Shown here: piece after piece, positions 1 through 9,379 of the stretch
How positions within the stretch are numbered: position 1 is the stretch's first letter
How the letters are laid out: each line of letters starts with the position of its first letter
Source: JASBYZ01 sp029983705
GTDB taxonomy: Bacteria; Actinomycetota; Coriobacteriia; Coriobacteriales; JAEZZM01
Assembly (NCBI GenBank): GCA_965119715.1
Contig: OZ221969.1
Location: 372,001-436,000, forward strand
Length of the DNA stretch: 64,000 bases
Direction of reading: 5' to 3'
Notes under the pieces: generated by a model
Told to the model about the DNA's origin: nothing
Database searches by the model: none
Seen by the model: the letters and a program-made list of their open reading frames with translations, nothing else
Made by a program: the position numbers and the translations under genes

Positions 1-2390
1 TTGCTAATCTTGCCCAAGCCTTTGGAGCACATTCAGTTTCACACCAAGCTGACGATGATGTCTTAGCGCTTTCAAAAGTGTGGCGTATTATACTTACCGC
101 TCTTGGTGACATGCCTGCAGGACTGCTGCAGCGCTTTTCAACGATGCATCCAAGTGTTCCCTGGTCTTATCGGCCAGTTTTTGCATACCTTGCTCAAGAG
201 ATGCCACAGGTATCTTTTTCACTGAGCGCTGCTCGTGATGAGCGTATAAAGCTTGATAGTGGCGAGAAAAAAGAAGATTATTTTGAGCACAATGATACCG
301 AGCATGTAGATGTAAAGAGGGTGCTCAGCGAGTTTAGCTCAGATGGCATTTTAGGCAAGATGTATGAGGGTTTTGAGCCGAGAGCTGAACAAGTAGAAAT
401 GGCAAAAGAGGTTACTCAAGCATTTAATATCTCAACTCACAGAGCAATTGAAGCTGGTACGGGTGTTGGTAAATCTATCGCCTACCTTTTACCTTCAGTG
501 TATATGGCAAAAGAAAATAATTTAACAATAGGCGTTGCAACTAAAACAAATGCGCTTATGGACCAACTTCTAAGCCATGAACTTCCTGCACTTGAAGATG
601 CAATTGGAGAGCCTTTACGTTACTATGCGCTTAAAGGCTATGATCACTATGCCTGCCTTAAAAAGACAGAAAGTCTTGTGAATTCTCAAAAAGAAGAGGG
701 CATGAGTGAAGATGTGCTCAATATGCTTGCAATGATTTATGCACATGCATGCCAGTCATCTCACGGAGATTTAGACGAAATAAACTTGTATTGGAAGAAC
801 TTGCCTCGTGCTGAAGTTACCACAAGCTCTGCTGAGTGTACCAAGCAATACTGTCCTTTTTATCCCAACCGTTGCTATATTCACGGAATGAGAAAGCGTG
901 CTGAACAGGCTGATATTTTGCTTACAAACCACGCACTCTTACTGAGAGATCTTGAAGTAGACGGAATGATTTTGCCACCAATTAGACATTGGGTTGTGGA
1001 TGAGGCACATTCCTTTGAGGCTGAAGCAAGAAAGCAGTGGGCGCTCAGCATCTCTGAGATAGAACTTAACGGTGCACTTGACGCTTTAGGAAGCATTCGT
1101 TCAGGAGCGCTTGGTCAGCTCACTAAAATTGCCCAGGCACATCCTGGGGCAAATGTTTTGATGTCAGCAATTAATAAGGCATCATCTCAAACAAGTTCAG
1201 TTACAACTGTTTCAAGTGCCTTCTTTTTAGAGCTTAAAAACCTTCAGGTTTTTAATAAGTCTAAGGGAAGCTATACCAATCAAGAAATCTGGATTGGTGA
1301 TGAGATTAGAAGTACTGATATCTGGCAAAGCCTTCTTGAGCAGGGTAAAGCATTTGCGCACCAGCTAGAAAACCTTATAAAACTCTGCAAAGATACAGCA
1401 CGCCTAGGACAAGAAACAGAAGAAGAAAGCTTTTTGGAAATAAATCCTCTCATACAGTCGCTCTCACAAATGCTCAAAGCGCTCAATTTAGTTTTAGACG
1501 GTGAAGACGATAGTTATGTGTTTAGCGCAAACCTAGATAGTCGCGCCTCGGTGATGGCAGAGAGCTTATTAGCTGAGCGATATGATGTGGGTTCTGTATT
1601 TGCAGAAAAGCTCTATCCTGAAGTAGCAAGTGTAATCTATGCCTCAGCAACTATAGCAGTTGGTGAAAACTTTGATCACTTCTTGGCAGCTACCGGTCTT
1701 AATCTTTTAGAGTCTTCAATGTATAAGACGATACAACTTGATAGCTCATATGACTACCAAAGACAGATGTCAGTCATTACTGTCCCAAGTCTTGCTCAAC
1801 CTAACTCTCGTGAATATTTAGATGATATGGAAGAGTTTTTGTACCGAGTACATACAAGTATGGGTGGCTCTACTTTAAGTTTATTTACTAATAGAAGAGA
1901 GATGGAAGAGCTTTATAAGAGATTAAAACCGCGACTGGACTTTGAAGGCCTACAGCTCCAGTGCCAACTTAAGGGAACGTCTATCAAACAAATTCGTGAG
2001 CAATTTATAGAAGACGAACGCTCATCTCTATTTGCGCTCAAATCTTTTTGGGAGGGATTTGATGCAGTGGGGGATACACTTCGTTGTGTTGTTATTAGTA
2101 AGCTGCCCTTTCCAAACCCCAATACTCCACTGAGTAAGGAGCGCTCAAAAAGAGATAGGTCTGCCTGGGGAAAGTATGACTTACCAGAAGCTGTTTTATC
2201 GGTTAAGCAGGCCGCAGGAAGACTTATTAGGTCTTCAAGTGATACAGGCTGCCTGATTATGGCTGACTCAAGAATTTCTCATAAATCATATGGCAAGGTC
2301 TTTATGAACTCGCTTCCTAAAAAGGAATACAACGCACTCAATTTAGACCAGCTCTCAACCTATTTGCAGATGTTTAGAAAGACTGAGTAA
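1..2390 (+). CDS. dinG: DinG-family exonuclease/helicase, 5' truncated by window
   Basis: Probable ATP-dependent DNA helicase of the XPD/DinG superfamily 2 group with an N-terminal DnaQ-type 3'-5' exonuclease, a repair enzyme. The frame is open from base 3, so the gene starts before the window; the GTG at 78 is internal. Bases 42-80 encode an ExoIII-like H-x4-D segment (HQADDDVLAL). Helicase features follow: Walker A EAGTGVGKS near 450-477, the box VVDEAHSF near 990-1010, and a C-terminal QAAGRLIRSS motif. Four cysteines (YAC, AEC, QYC, NRC) between about 650 and 870 match the 4Fe-4S ligands of this family. The 3' end overlaps the convergent pafC-like gene by 17 bases. The exonuclease half cannot be assessed fully because most of it lies outside the window. 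Confidence 0.9.
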   Translation, partial: ANLAQAFGAHSVSHQADDDVLALSKVWRIILTALGDMPAGLLQRFSTMHPSVPWSYRPVFAYLAQEMPQVSFSLSAARDERIKLDSGEKKEDYFEHNDTEHVDVKRVLSEFSSDGILGKMYEGFEPRAEQVEMAKEVTQAFNISTHRAIEAGTGVGKSIAYLLPSVYMAKENNLTIGVATKTNALMDQLLSHELPALEDAIGEPLRYYALKGYDHYACLKKTESLVNSQKEEGMSEDVLNMLAMIYAHACQSSHGDLDEINLYWKNLPRAEVTTSSAECTKQYCPFYPNRCYIHGMRKRAEQADILLTNHALLLRDLEVDGMILPPIRHWVVDEAHSFEAEARKQWALSISEIELNGALDALGSIRSGALGQLTKIAQAHPGANVLMSAINKASSQTSSVTTVSSAFFLELKNLQVFNKSKGSYTNQEIWIGDEIRSTDIWQSLLEQGKAFAHQLENLIKLCKDTARLGQETEEESFLEINPLIQSLSQMLKALNLVLDGEDDSYVFSANLDSRASVMAESLLAERYDVGSVFAEKLYPEVASVIYASATIAVGENFDHFLAATGLNLLESSMYKTIQLDSSYDYQRQMSVITVPSLAQPNSREYLDDMEEFLYRVHTSMGGSTLSLFTNRREMEELYKRLKPRLDFEGLQLQCQLKGTSIKQIREQFIEDERSSLFALKSFWEGFDAVGDTLRCVVISKLPFPNPNTPLSKERSKRDRSAWGKYDLPEAVLSVKQAAGRLIRSSSDTGCLIMADSRISHKSYGKVFMNSLPKKEYNALNLDQLSTYLQMFRKTE

Positions 2391-3321
2391 GCTTTAATTG
2401 AGCAAGCTCTCCACATTTATCTCTAAGCCTTTGCGGGTTTATTAACTCTAGAGCTCCTAAGCTTGCAAGTACTTGTTGTGGCAGCCAGGTCTCAGAAATA
2501 TAAGGAATATGAGCATAGAGCTCGGAGTCTTTTGTAAACTTAGTAAGGCCAGGTATCTGAAGTTCATCTAAAACCTCTTCATCATGAACTTTAACTAAGG
2601 CAAGTGGAGCATTGTCTAAGTTAACGGGAGCTTCTCGTAATTCAAGCTCACGCTCTTCAAAGTGTGTATCACAAACCTTTAAGCCTGCTACTCTATCTAG
2701 GCGATAGACCCGTAAATCGTCTGCATCAATTGAAAAAGCTTCGAGGTACCACATTCCCTCAAAATTTATTAACTGATAAGGCTCAATCACACGTGCCTTA
2801 GGTAGAGAAGAACTTTTTGCTCTTTGGCTTTCTTCAAGCGACTCATAGTAGAGTTCTACCAGATAGTTGCCACTAATTGCTCGGCTTAAGTCTTCTAAAA
2901 ACTGTGCGTTAATGCCAATTTGTGATTGAGAAATCATGGTACGGATGTTTTCTGGCTTTAGTTCTGTAGAACCCTTAGCCTCAAGAACTTTTTTACGAAG
3001 GCTACTATCTTCACTAATTCCTGCAAGATCAAAAGCATCTTCGAGTGCAAGTGACTCAGTATATGAAAGTCTAAGTGGTTTTTGAAGAACTGGCAGGTGG
3101 TTGAGTACTAAAGCAACATCACCTGAGGTAATTAAATCAAAGCGCTCGGTATCATCTATGCCGCATAAAGATAGTATTTCAACATCCCTTTGAGCTTGCT
3201 CAAGAGAGATGTTAAAAATCTCAGCAAGCTTTTCTAGGGGCACCTTAGTGTGCTGGGTGTTTAAAAATTGAATCATTGCAAGCAGACGTCTGCTTGTTTC
3301 TTTACTGGATGGGCGTGCCAT
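2374..3321 (-). CDS. pafC: PafC-like WYL-domain transcriptional regulator
   Basis: WYL-family regulator of 315 aa. In mycobacteria the PafB/PafC pair activates the LexA-independent DNA-damage response; the same role here is inferred. An N-terminal winged-helix segment (about 1-60) is followed by a WYL domain with MWYLEAFSIDADDLRVYRLD near residues 195-215 and a C-terminal beta-rich part. The start overlaps the end of the upstream WYL gene by 20 bases, so the two are translationally coupled. The end runs 17 bases into the convergent dinG-like gene. No proteasome or Pup genes, the usual mycobacterial neighbours, are in the window. Family assignment is firm; the specific orthology is likely. Confidence 0.82.
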   Translation of the reverse strand: MARPSSKETSRRLLAMIQFLNTQHTKVPLEKLAEIFNISLEQAQRDVEILSLCGIDDTERFDLITSGDVALVLNHLPVLQKPLRLSYTESLALEDAFDLAGISEDSSLRKKVLEAKGSTELKPENIRTMISQSQIGINAQFLEDLSRAISGNYLVELYYESLEESQRAKSSSLPKARVIEPYQLINFEGMWYLEAFSIDADDLRVYRLDRVAGLKVCDTHFEERELELREAPVNLDNAPLALVKVHDEEVLDELQIPGLTKFTKDSELYAHIPYISETWLPQQVLASLGALELINPQRLRDKCGELAQLKLTQSF

Positions 3322-4330
3322 GAATATCTTTCACCTTTTGTAAATTATCTTGATAAGCCTTTACTAAATAACTAGGTTGAAGTGGGCATATATTAATTTC
3401 TGATCCAGCAATAAAACGACACAGCGCTTGTGTATCTCTTACCCTTACTGTCCAGACAAGTGCATCTTCTGTGCGACTTAAGCTACCCTTACCTTTAGTT
3501 ATCTGCTCTATTCTCCAACTATCTTTAAGTGACACAGACAAACTTGCCTCATAGTTTTCTTCTCCATACATAAAGGGAAGACCTATGTAGTCATTGGTAT
3601 CAATATCAGGTATATCAAAATCAGGGCTCAAAGGACTTTTTGAGTTTATCTTAATTGAAGCCATACGCTCATACTTAAACACCCGGATGCTAGATTTTTT
3701 AGTATCAAAAGCAATTAGGTACCAAGTTTTCTTAATGATAAATAAGGCGTAGGGGTAAACCTCTTTTTCAGAGCTTGAGCCTGAAGCGTTGGTGTAGTTA
3801 AAATACAGGAGCTTTCTGGTTTTAATAGCTTGGTTAATCTCTTGTAATTCTTTTTGTTCAAAGCTTTGCTTTGAGGTGCTCGAAGTGATTTTACTACTCT
3901 CAAAATCTTCATCTTGATCAAGAAGTTTTGCCTCTTCATCTAGGCTAATTGGCTCAGATATTTGACGGCTAAGCTTTGCAAGTGCAAACCTAAGTTCATG
4001 AGCATAAGGATAATCTTGATCTTCTAAAAGCGCATAAGCTATGGCGCGCAAACTTGCAATTTCAAGCGGTTCAAGTTCTAGGTCTGAGGCAAAGCTTGCA
4101 TTCTTATCAAGCTCATAATTATCGCCCACAAGGGATTTAATAATAATGCCACTTTGGGCAAGCTGGTCTTTATCGCGCGCAAACATTCTCTTAAATGCAC
4201 TCATGCTCACATTTTGGTCATAACCAATGAGTGAATTATGAAATATATCCTGGGCGCTGAGCGGTTTTTTGGCAGAAATAAAGGCAAGCGCCAAGTTTAC
4301 CAGTCGTTCATCGGCAGAAAGCGTACTCAT
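3302..4330 (-). CDS. pafB: PafB-like WYL-domain transcriptional regulator
   Basis: Second WYL regulator (342 aa), first gene of a two-gene operon with the pafC-like gene. An N-terminal winged-helix region spans about 1-75. The WYL core reads TWYLIAFDTKKSSIRVFKYERM near residues 207-228 when split around its YLIAF centre. A polar linker (about 130-170) separates the halves. In the mycobacterial pair both subunits are needed, and the WYL domains are thought to sense a nucleic-acid ligand; transfer to this organism is inference. It is transcribed away from the coiled-coil protein at 4504, and the 173-base gap between them must hold both promoters. Confidence 0.8.
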   Translation of the reverse strand: MSTLSADERLVNLALAFISAKKPLSAQDIFHNSLIGYDQNVSMSAFKRMFARDKDQLAQSGIIIKSLVGDNYELDKNASFASDLELEPLEIASLRAIAYALLEDQDYPYAHELRFALAKLSRQISEPISLDEEAKLLDQDEDFESSKITSSTSKQSFEQKELQEINQAIKTRKLLYFNYTNASGSSSEKEVYPYALFIIKKTWYLIAFDTKKSSIRVFKYERMASIKINSKSPLSPDFDIPDIDTNDYIGLPFMYGEENYEASLSVSLKDSWRIEQITKGKGSLSRTEDALVWTVRVRDTQALCRFIAGSEINICPLQPSYLVKAYQDNLQKVKDIHGTPIQ

Positions 4331-4503
4331 GTGCCCCCTTTTGATTAAATGTCGTTATAATTGAATATCATATACCCAGACAGTATGAAGCTAAGATAAT
4401 AAGAAAATGCTAATAAATACTTAAAAAAGTATGAATGTACTGCTAAAATTTGATTTTAGGGATTTAAAAAATCCGAAATTGATGCCAGAAAGGAACCACT
4501 CGG

Positions 4504-5949
4504 ATGCCCAAGGATACTAATCAGTTTAACCAACCAGACGACTTTAGTAGTTCTTCAGGTCAAAGTGACAGCTACTTTAGCCATAATGACCCAGGGGATA
4601 CCTCTGAGTTTTTACTTGCTTATTCAAGAATGAATGAGCAACAATCTCATGAGGACTCTGCGTATCAAAGTGCTGGCGGCTACGAGGCAGACAGCTCATA
4701 TGACTCAGCGTATGAATTTTCATACACACCATACACTCCGCAAAATACCTATCAGCCACGCTCATCAAACTTTATGTATGAAGAGATGGCAAGAGATGCT
4801 CAAAATAAAAAGCGCAATGCAACCATTGCTCTGATTATTCTTGGAGTCTTACTGGTAATTGTTCTTGCAATTATTGGATATTTCTTTACCAAAGCAAACG
4901 GACAAATGGATAAAGCAAATCTTGGTGCAGAAGCAATTAGCCAGACAATCTCTCATGTGAGTGCATCAGATAATGTAGTGGTTGACCTTGATAAAGCGCT
5001 TCAAAATCCAGAGCAAATTGATCAAAACAGTTTAAACTCTGCTTCTCAACAATTTGAGAGCGCAACTAATGAACTTAACTTAGCTCAAAATTCTCTAAAT
5101 ACTGCAAAAGAGCACTATAGCGCCATGTCAGACCAACAAAAGAACGTGGTAAATGCTCTTCAAAAATCAATTGACGGTAGAAAGAACATGCTTGCTGCAG
5201 CTCAACCTCTTCTTCAAAACTTTGCAGTACAAGGCAGCATGCTGGACCAGGCAACTGAGCTTTATAAGCAGATCTTACTAGGAGATCAACAGGTTAGAGA
5301 TGCAATTGAGAAAGCTAAAGAGTTTGCTAACGGCAAAGAGGCTGAGGCAAATAAGGCTGTTGAAGATGCTGCAAATGGTAAGAAGGCAAGTGAGTCAAGC
5401 TTAGAGTCCACGCTTACTGCCCAAGCAATTGTTGATCTTGATAATGAGGCACTCAAAACCTTTGAACAAGCTCAAAGCATGCTTGATGGTTTAAGAAACT
5501 CTCCAGTACAAATTGATTTAAGTGCTGTTGAAAACTATCTCACTAAAAAGATTGAAGCAGTAAATCTTCTTATTGAAACTGACCAAGCAATTAGCGATAA
5601 AGACGTTGAGACTGCTGTGGTTAAAGTTGATGCATATAATGCTAAAGATAATGAGGTTGTTGAGGCTGCAAGCGTATTACCTAAAACTCCAGCAGATTTA
5701 GTTGGTGCTAAAAACGCAAATGGTGAACAGCTCGTAAAACAATATACTGATGCGCGCAAGATGGCTGCTGAAGCAGATGCAGTTATTAGAGAGTATCAGC
5801 AAGTTGATGTAAGTCGCTCACCACAAACAAATGCTCCTGCAGAAACTAAGACTGCAGCACCAGCACAGCCAAAGCAAGAAACTCAACAACAAGCACAAGC
5901 AAAACAAGCACAACCACAGGCTCAACAAAGTGCTACTAATGCAGCTTAA
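4504..5949 (+). CDS. Single-pass membrane protein with long coiled-coil ectodomain
   Basis: Not recognised as a named family. The 481-aa product has a Ser/Tyr/Asp-rich cytoplasmic N-terminus (1-100), a basic stop (NKKR) and one hydrophobic helix at about 106-128. A long Ala/Gln/Glu/Asn-rich helical region (about 130-430) looks like coiled coil, and the tail from about 435 is Gln/Ala/Pro-rich. There is no signal peptidase site, so it is probably a type II anchored protein with its C-terminus outside. The start is supported by AGAAAGGA 8 bases upstream. Two other window proteins (41025 and 50924) share the plan of short N-terminus, one helix and Ala/Gln-rich helical ectodomain. Confidence 0.85.
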   Translation: MPKDTNQFNQPDDFSSSSGQSDSYFSHNDPGDTSEFLLAYSRMNEQQSHEDSAYQSAGGYEADSSYDSAYEFSYTPYTPQNTYQPRSSNFMYEEMARDAQNKKRNATIALIILGVLLVIVLAIIGYFFTKANGQMDKANLGAEAISQTISHVSASDNVVVDLDKALQNPEQIDQNSLNSASQQFESATNELNLAQNSLNTAKEHYSAMSDQQKNVVNALQKSIDGRKNMLAAAQPLLQNFAVQGSMLDQATELYKQILLGDQQVRDAIEKAKEFANGKEAEANKAVEDAANGKKASESSLESTLTAQAIVDLDNEALKTFEQAQSMLDGLRNSPVQIDLSAVENYLTKKIEAVNLLIETDQAISDKDVETAVVKVDAYNAKDNEVVEAASVLPKTPADLVGAKNANGEQLVKQYTDARKMAAEADAVIREYQQVDVSRSPQTNAPAETKTAAPAQPKQETQQQAQAKQAQPQAQQSATNAA

Positions 5950-6016
5950 AGCTAAATATGGGTATGTATTGCACTAATAAGATGGACAACAAACAAGCAC
6001 TAATCGCGGAGGTCTC

Positions 6017-8701
6017 ATGGCAGACGAAATGAAGTATATAGAGTACTTAACAGAAGAAATAGGAGTTCGTCCAGCTAATACTGAAGAAGAGTATTATGCA
6101 GCCTCCGAGATTGAAAAAACTATGAAAGAGCATGGCGTAGAGACAATTGTTCAAGACGTACAAGTTCCTGGTTTTGCACAAATCTCTTATGCTATTTGCT
6201 ATATCACCACAGCGCTTACCGCAATAATCTCTGGATTTCACCCAATTGCCTGTGTAGTGATGTTCTTACTTTCAGTACTTTCTTTTGGCCTCTTTTTTAT
6301 GGAACGCGTTGATAATGGTGTGCTCTCTAAACTTGGTCCAACTGGTAGAAGCCAAAACGTTATTGCACGCCATAAGGCAGAAAAAACTGATAGTACAAGA
6401 AAAGTTAGACCAATTATTATTCTTGCTAACTACGATAGCCCTAAGGCAAGTTTACTGTGGAGCCCTGCGCTCGCTCAGTTTCAGGGACTCTTTTATAAAG
6501 TAAGCACCGTTTGTATGGCTGCTATTCCTGTACTTAATCTCTTTCATATGATTGCGATTTTGCCAGGAACTCTTTTAGGTATCATTTGGTTTTTATCAAT
6601 TGTTGCCGCTCTTCCACTTTTAGTATTTGGAATTAATATCCTAATCTCTCACTTTGGTTTGGGATACGTTAAAGGTGCAAATGATAATGCTTCAGGTGTT
6701 GCAGCACTTCTTGGCATTCTAGATAGATCTGATCCTCTTGGCGTAAAGCCACTTTCAAGTGGTGATGAAAAAATTCAACTTGAAGGCGGAGCTGAGGTTT
6801 CTCTTGATGATATAAAGCAGGTTGCTCAAGAGATGACCTTAGAAGAGGAGCGTAAAGCAAAGACTGAAGGCAGAGAACCAAAGAGCTTTATTGACACCAA
6901 GCAAGAGGCTCCTAAAAAAGAAAAACCAATGCTGAGACGTGGCGCTGGCGTAGCTAAGGCTGCAGGCATCTTACCTGAAGGTGTTGAGATTATCTATTCT
7001 GATCTAGATGCTGATTTAGGCACTAAGAAGCCTGAGGCTAAAGAAGCTGTAGAGCAAGTTACACAAAATGAGCAAGAGAGTGTTGAGGATCAAACTGAAG
7101 AAGCACACGCCCTTGCTGAGAAACTTCAATCAGAAGAGCTTGAAGCAGAAAAAGAGCGTATTGCAAAAGAAAATAAACGTAATGCCGATAAATCTCTTGC
7201 ACATCAAGCTCCAGCTAAACCAAGCCTTCCTCGTGATGAGCATGGTAATGTACAAGTTAGATCAAGGTTTGCTGATCTTCCAATCCTAAAAGAAGAGGCT
7301 GAAGAAGATGAAGCTCCAGAAGCTGTAGATAATGCCGCAGAGCGTCCAGTAGTATCTGATAAAAAACCTCAGCTCAGTGTTGTTAAGCCTGCTCCAGAAA
7401 AAAAAGAAGAAGCTGAAGAAAAGAAAATTCAGAGTGCTGCTGATGTAGAGCCAGCTCCAGAATTCAACTTTGAGGTTGAGGATATTAAAACAGCAGTTCC
7501 AAGCTACGATGCAGAAAAAGCAGTTGAAGAAGCTAAGCGTGAAGGCAAGATTAATGATGAGCCTGTACGCTTTGAGCCTGCTCCATCTAAGGTACAACAA
7601 ATTGAAACACTTGGGCTTGAGCACACGAGAAATGAAGTGGGAGATATCACTAAAGAAAAAGATACTCCGAGCGCTCAAGATATTATTGATGAAGACCCAA
7701 TGTGGGGTAAGACCACCTATACACCAAACAAAAACGTTAAGGTAATGGACCTTCCAAACCCTGCAGATACCGAGGCTGATCCTTTCTCAGCTTCAAACGT
7801 AACACCAATTGGAGACTTTAATCCTGAAGATTTCCCAGCAGATGAATTTGCAACGGGTACCTTCAAGAGACCAGGTAAAAAACGTCAGGAAGAATTCCCA
7901 GAAATTGAGATGCCAAAAGAAAACGTTTTCCAGCGTATTGGCGATAAGTTCGAGGGCTTCTTTAATAAGAAGCGCAAAAAAGAAGAAGAGTCCTTCTCTG
8001 ATTGGCTTGATTTAGATGAAGACTTTGACGCTAAAAAAGATGGCCGAAAGATTGGCTCATGGGATAACTTCAAAGACGATGACCCAAATGACTCATCTTG
8101 GCGCGGAGGCGGAACTAAGGGCTACTCTGAAGAAGAGCTAGAACAAATGAAGGCTCAAGATGAAGAGAGTGAAAACATCCAAGCTGTAGAAAAACGTGAC
8201 TTAAGCGATGAGGATAAACAAGAGATTAGAGACTATATCCTCTCAATGAATGATAGCCAGTTTACGTCGCATGAGATTTGGTTTGTAGCAACAGGTGCAT
8301 CCTCTATGAATAACAGCGGCGCTCGTCAATTCTTTGAGGAGTATGGAAAAGAGCTTAAGGGCGCACTTGTAATTAACCTAAAGGGTGTGGGTGCAGGTGA
8401 CTTAGCCGTCTACACCAAAGAAGGTGCTGGCCAAACTAGAAATGGTGACAGACGCCTCAGCAATATTATTAAAAAGGTTGGTAAGGATTTCCATAGACCA
8501 ATTCTTGGTCAGGATATGTCTTGGCTCAACACCGATGCTACGGTTGCTATGAGAAACGGCTTTAGGGCAATCACTCTATCAGGTGTAGAAAATGGGGTTC
8601 CATTTGCTACTTCCTGGGATGGTGACACTATAGACATTATCGATCCAGATCAGCTTCATGACGCAATTGAAATTGTAATTGAAACTATTAGAAGATCTTA
8701 A
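6017..8701 (+). CDS. Membrane-embedded M28 peptidase-like protein, degenerate active site
   Basis: The 894-aa protein has a zinc-aminopeptidase (M28) fold in pieces. Residues 1-50 match the M28 N-terminus. Hydrophobic hairpins lie at about 53-95 and 160-212. The metal-site segment GANDNASGVA is at 220-229. An acidic, Lys/Glu/Pro-rich low-complexity insert of about 490 residues (245-735) follows, then the C-terminal M28 half (735-894). Expected catalytic residues are missing: the first histidine of HxDS is N138 (NYDS), the tandem glutamates are S762-S763 (ATGASS), and the late histidine is absent (SWDGDTIDIID). The bridging Asp (D223) and TDA are kept. It is therefore probably a non-catalytic scaffold. 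GGAGG precedes the ATG. It lies upstream of the TrkA pair. Confidence 0.85.
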   Translation: MADEMKYIEYLTEEIGVRPANTEEEYYAASEIEKTMKEHGVETIVQDVQVPGFAQISYAICYITTALTAIISGFHPIACVVMFLLSVLSFGLFFMERVDNGVLSKLGPTGRSQNVIARHKAEKTDSTRKVRPIIILANYDSPKASLLWSPALAQFQGLFYKVSTVCMAAIPVLNLFHMIAILPGTLLGIIWFLSIVAALPLLVFGINILISHFGLGYVKGANDNASGVAALLGILDRSDPLGVKPLSSGDEKIQLEGGAEVSLDDIKQVAQEMTLEEERKAKTEGREPKSFIDTKQEAPKKEKPMLRRGAGVAKAAGILPEGVEIIYSDLDADLGTKKPEAKEAVEQVTQNEQESVEDQTEEAHALAEKLQSEELEAEKERIAKENKRNADKSLAHQAPAKPSLPRDEHGNVQVRSRFADLPILKEEAEEDEAPEAVDNAAERPVVSDKKPQLSVVKPAPEKKEEAEEKKIQSAADVEPAPEFNFEVEDIKTAVPSYDAEKAVEEAKREGKINDEPVRFEPAPSKVQQIETLGLEHTRNEVGDITKEKDTPSAQDIIDEDPMWGKTTYTPNKNVKVMDLPNPADTEADPFSASNVTPIGDFNPEDFPADEFATGTFKRPGKKRQEEFPEIEMPKENVFQRIGDKFEGFFNKKRKKEEESFSDWLDLDEDFDAKKDGRKIGSWDNFKDDDPNDSSWRGGGTKGYSEEELEQMKAQDEESENIQAVEKRDLSDEDKQEIRDYILSMNDSQFTSHEIWFVATGASSMNNSGARQFFEEYGKELKGALVINLKGVGAGDLAVYTKEGAGQTRNGDRRLSNIIKKVGKDFHRPILGQDMSWLNTDATVAMRNGFRAITLSGVENGVPFATSWDGDTIDIIDPDQLHDAIEIVIETIRRS

Positions 8702-8728
8702 CTATACGGAATTAAGGTTTAGTAGTCT

Positions 8729-9373
8729 ATGAATGTAATAGTTGTTGGTTGCGGTCGAGTTGGCTCTCAATTAGCAGTGTTACTTTCAAAAAACGAGCAT
8801 AACGTCTCGGTAATTGATAAAGACCCTGCCTCTTTTAGAAACCTTGGGCGAGATTTTAACGGAAGAACCATTAAAGGCACTGGCTTTGATGAGGATGTTT
8901 TAGTTCAAGCGGGAGTTAAAGAGGCAGACGTATTAGCTGCTGTAACCAATATTGATAACACCAACTTTATGGCGGCAGAGGTAGCACGCCGTCTTTTTAA
9001 TGTTCCTCACGTAATCTCAAGGCTGTATAACTCTGACAGAGCATCAGCATACGTTCAACTTGGTCTTGATTATGTCTGCGGTACAGATTTAGTAAGCGAT
9101 GAAATTTATGACAAGATTAGATCTGGTCATTCTTATCACATTGATACCTTTGATGAACTTGAGGTTTTATCTTTCTCGCTCAAACTGCCTGGTGGGGGAG
9201 CTATCAAAACAGAAGATTTAGAGCGCGATAATGAGATTAAAATAATTGCCTTTAAACACCAAGATCAATACATCATTCCTGTTGCTGACAGTTTGCTTCA
9301 TGAGGACGATGAAATCGTGGCGGTAGTTCATCAGGCTGTTGCAGAAGATTTTTCTCGCTATTTTAAGAAGTAG
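8729..9373 (+). CDS. TrkA/KtrA-family potassium-channel RCK subunit (first)
   Basis: Cytosolic regulatory subunit of a potassium transporter of the Trk/Ktr type, 214 aa. The N-terminal RCK_N domain is a Rossmann fold with VVGCGRVGSQLA at residues 4-15 and an acidic residue ending strand 2 (SVIDKD), as expected for NAD(H) or ATP binding. A smaller RCK_C domain covers about 135-214. It is followed after 6 bases by a second RCK gene, so the two probably work together. No TrkH/KtrB membrane subunit is in the window. Which nucleotide or ion gates it cannot be told from sequence. Confidence 0.92.
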   Translation: MNVIVVGCGRVGSQLAVLLSKNEHNVSVIDKDPASFRNLGRDFNGRTIKGTGFDEDVLVQAGVKEADVLAAVTNIDNTNFMAAEVARRLFNVPHVISRLYNSDRASAYVQLGLDYVCGTDLVSDEIYDKIRSGHSYHIDTFDELEVLSFSLKLPGGGAIKTEDLERDNEIKIIAFKHQDQYIIPVADSLLHEDDEIVAVVHQAVAEDFSRYFKK

Positions 9374-9379
9374 GCGCGT

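Noticed and set aside
4459..4474. Small palindrome GGATTT-AAA-AAATCC upstream of the coiled-coil gene
   Set aside because: Only 6-bp AT-rich arms; expected often by chance in this base composition.
7286..7678. 130-codon minus-strand frame inside the M28-like gene
   Set aside because: Phe/Leu-rich antisense shadow of the Lys/Glu-rich insert; no ribosome site or family match.
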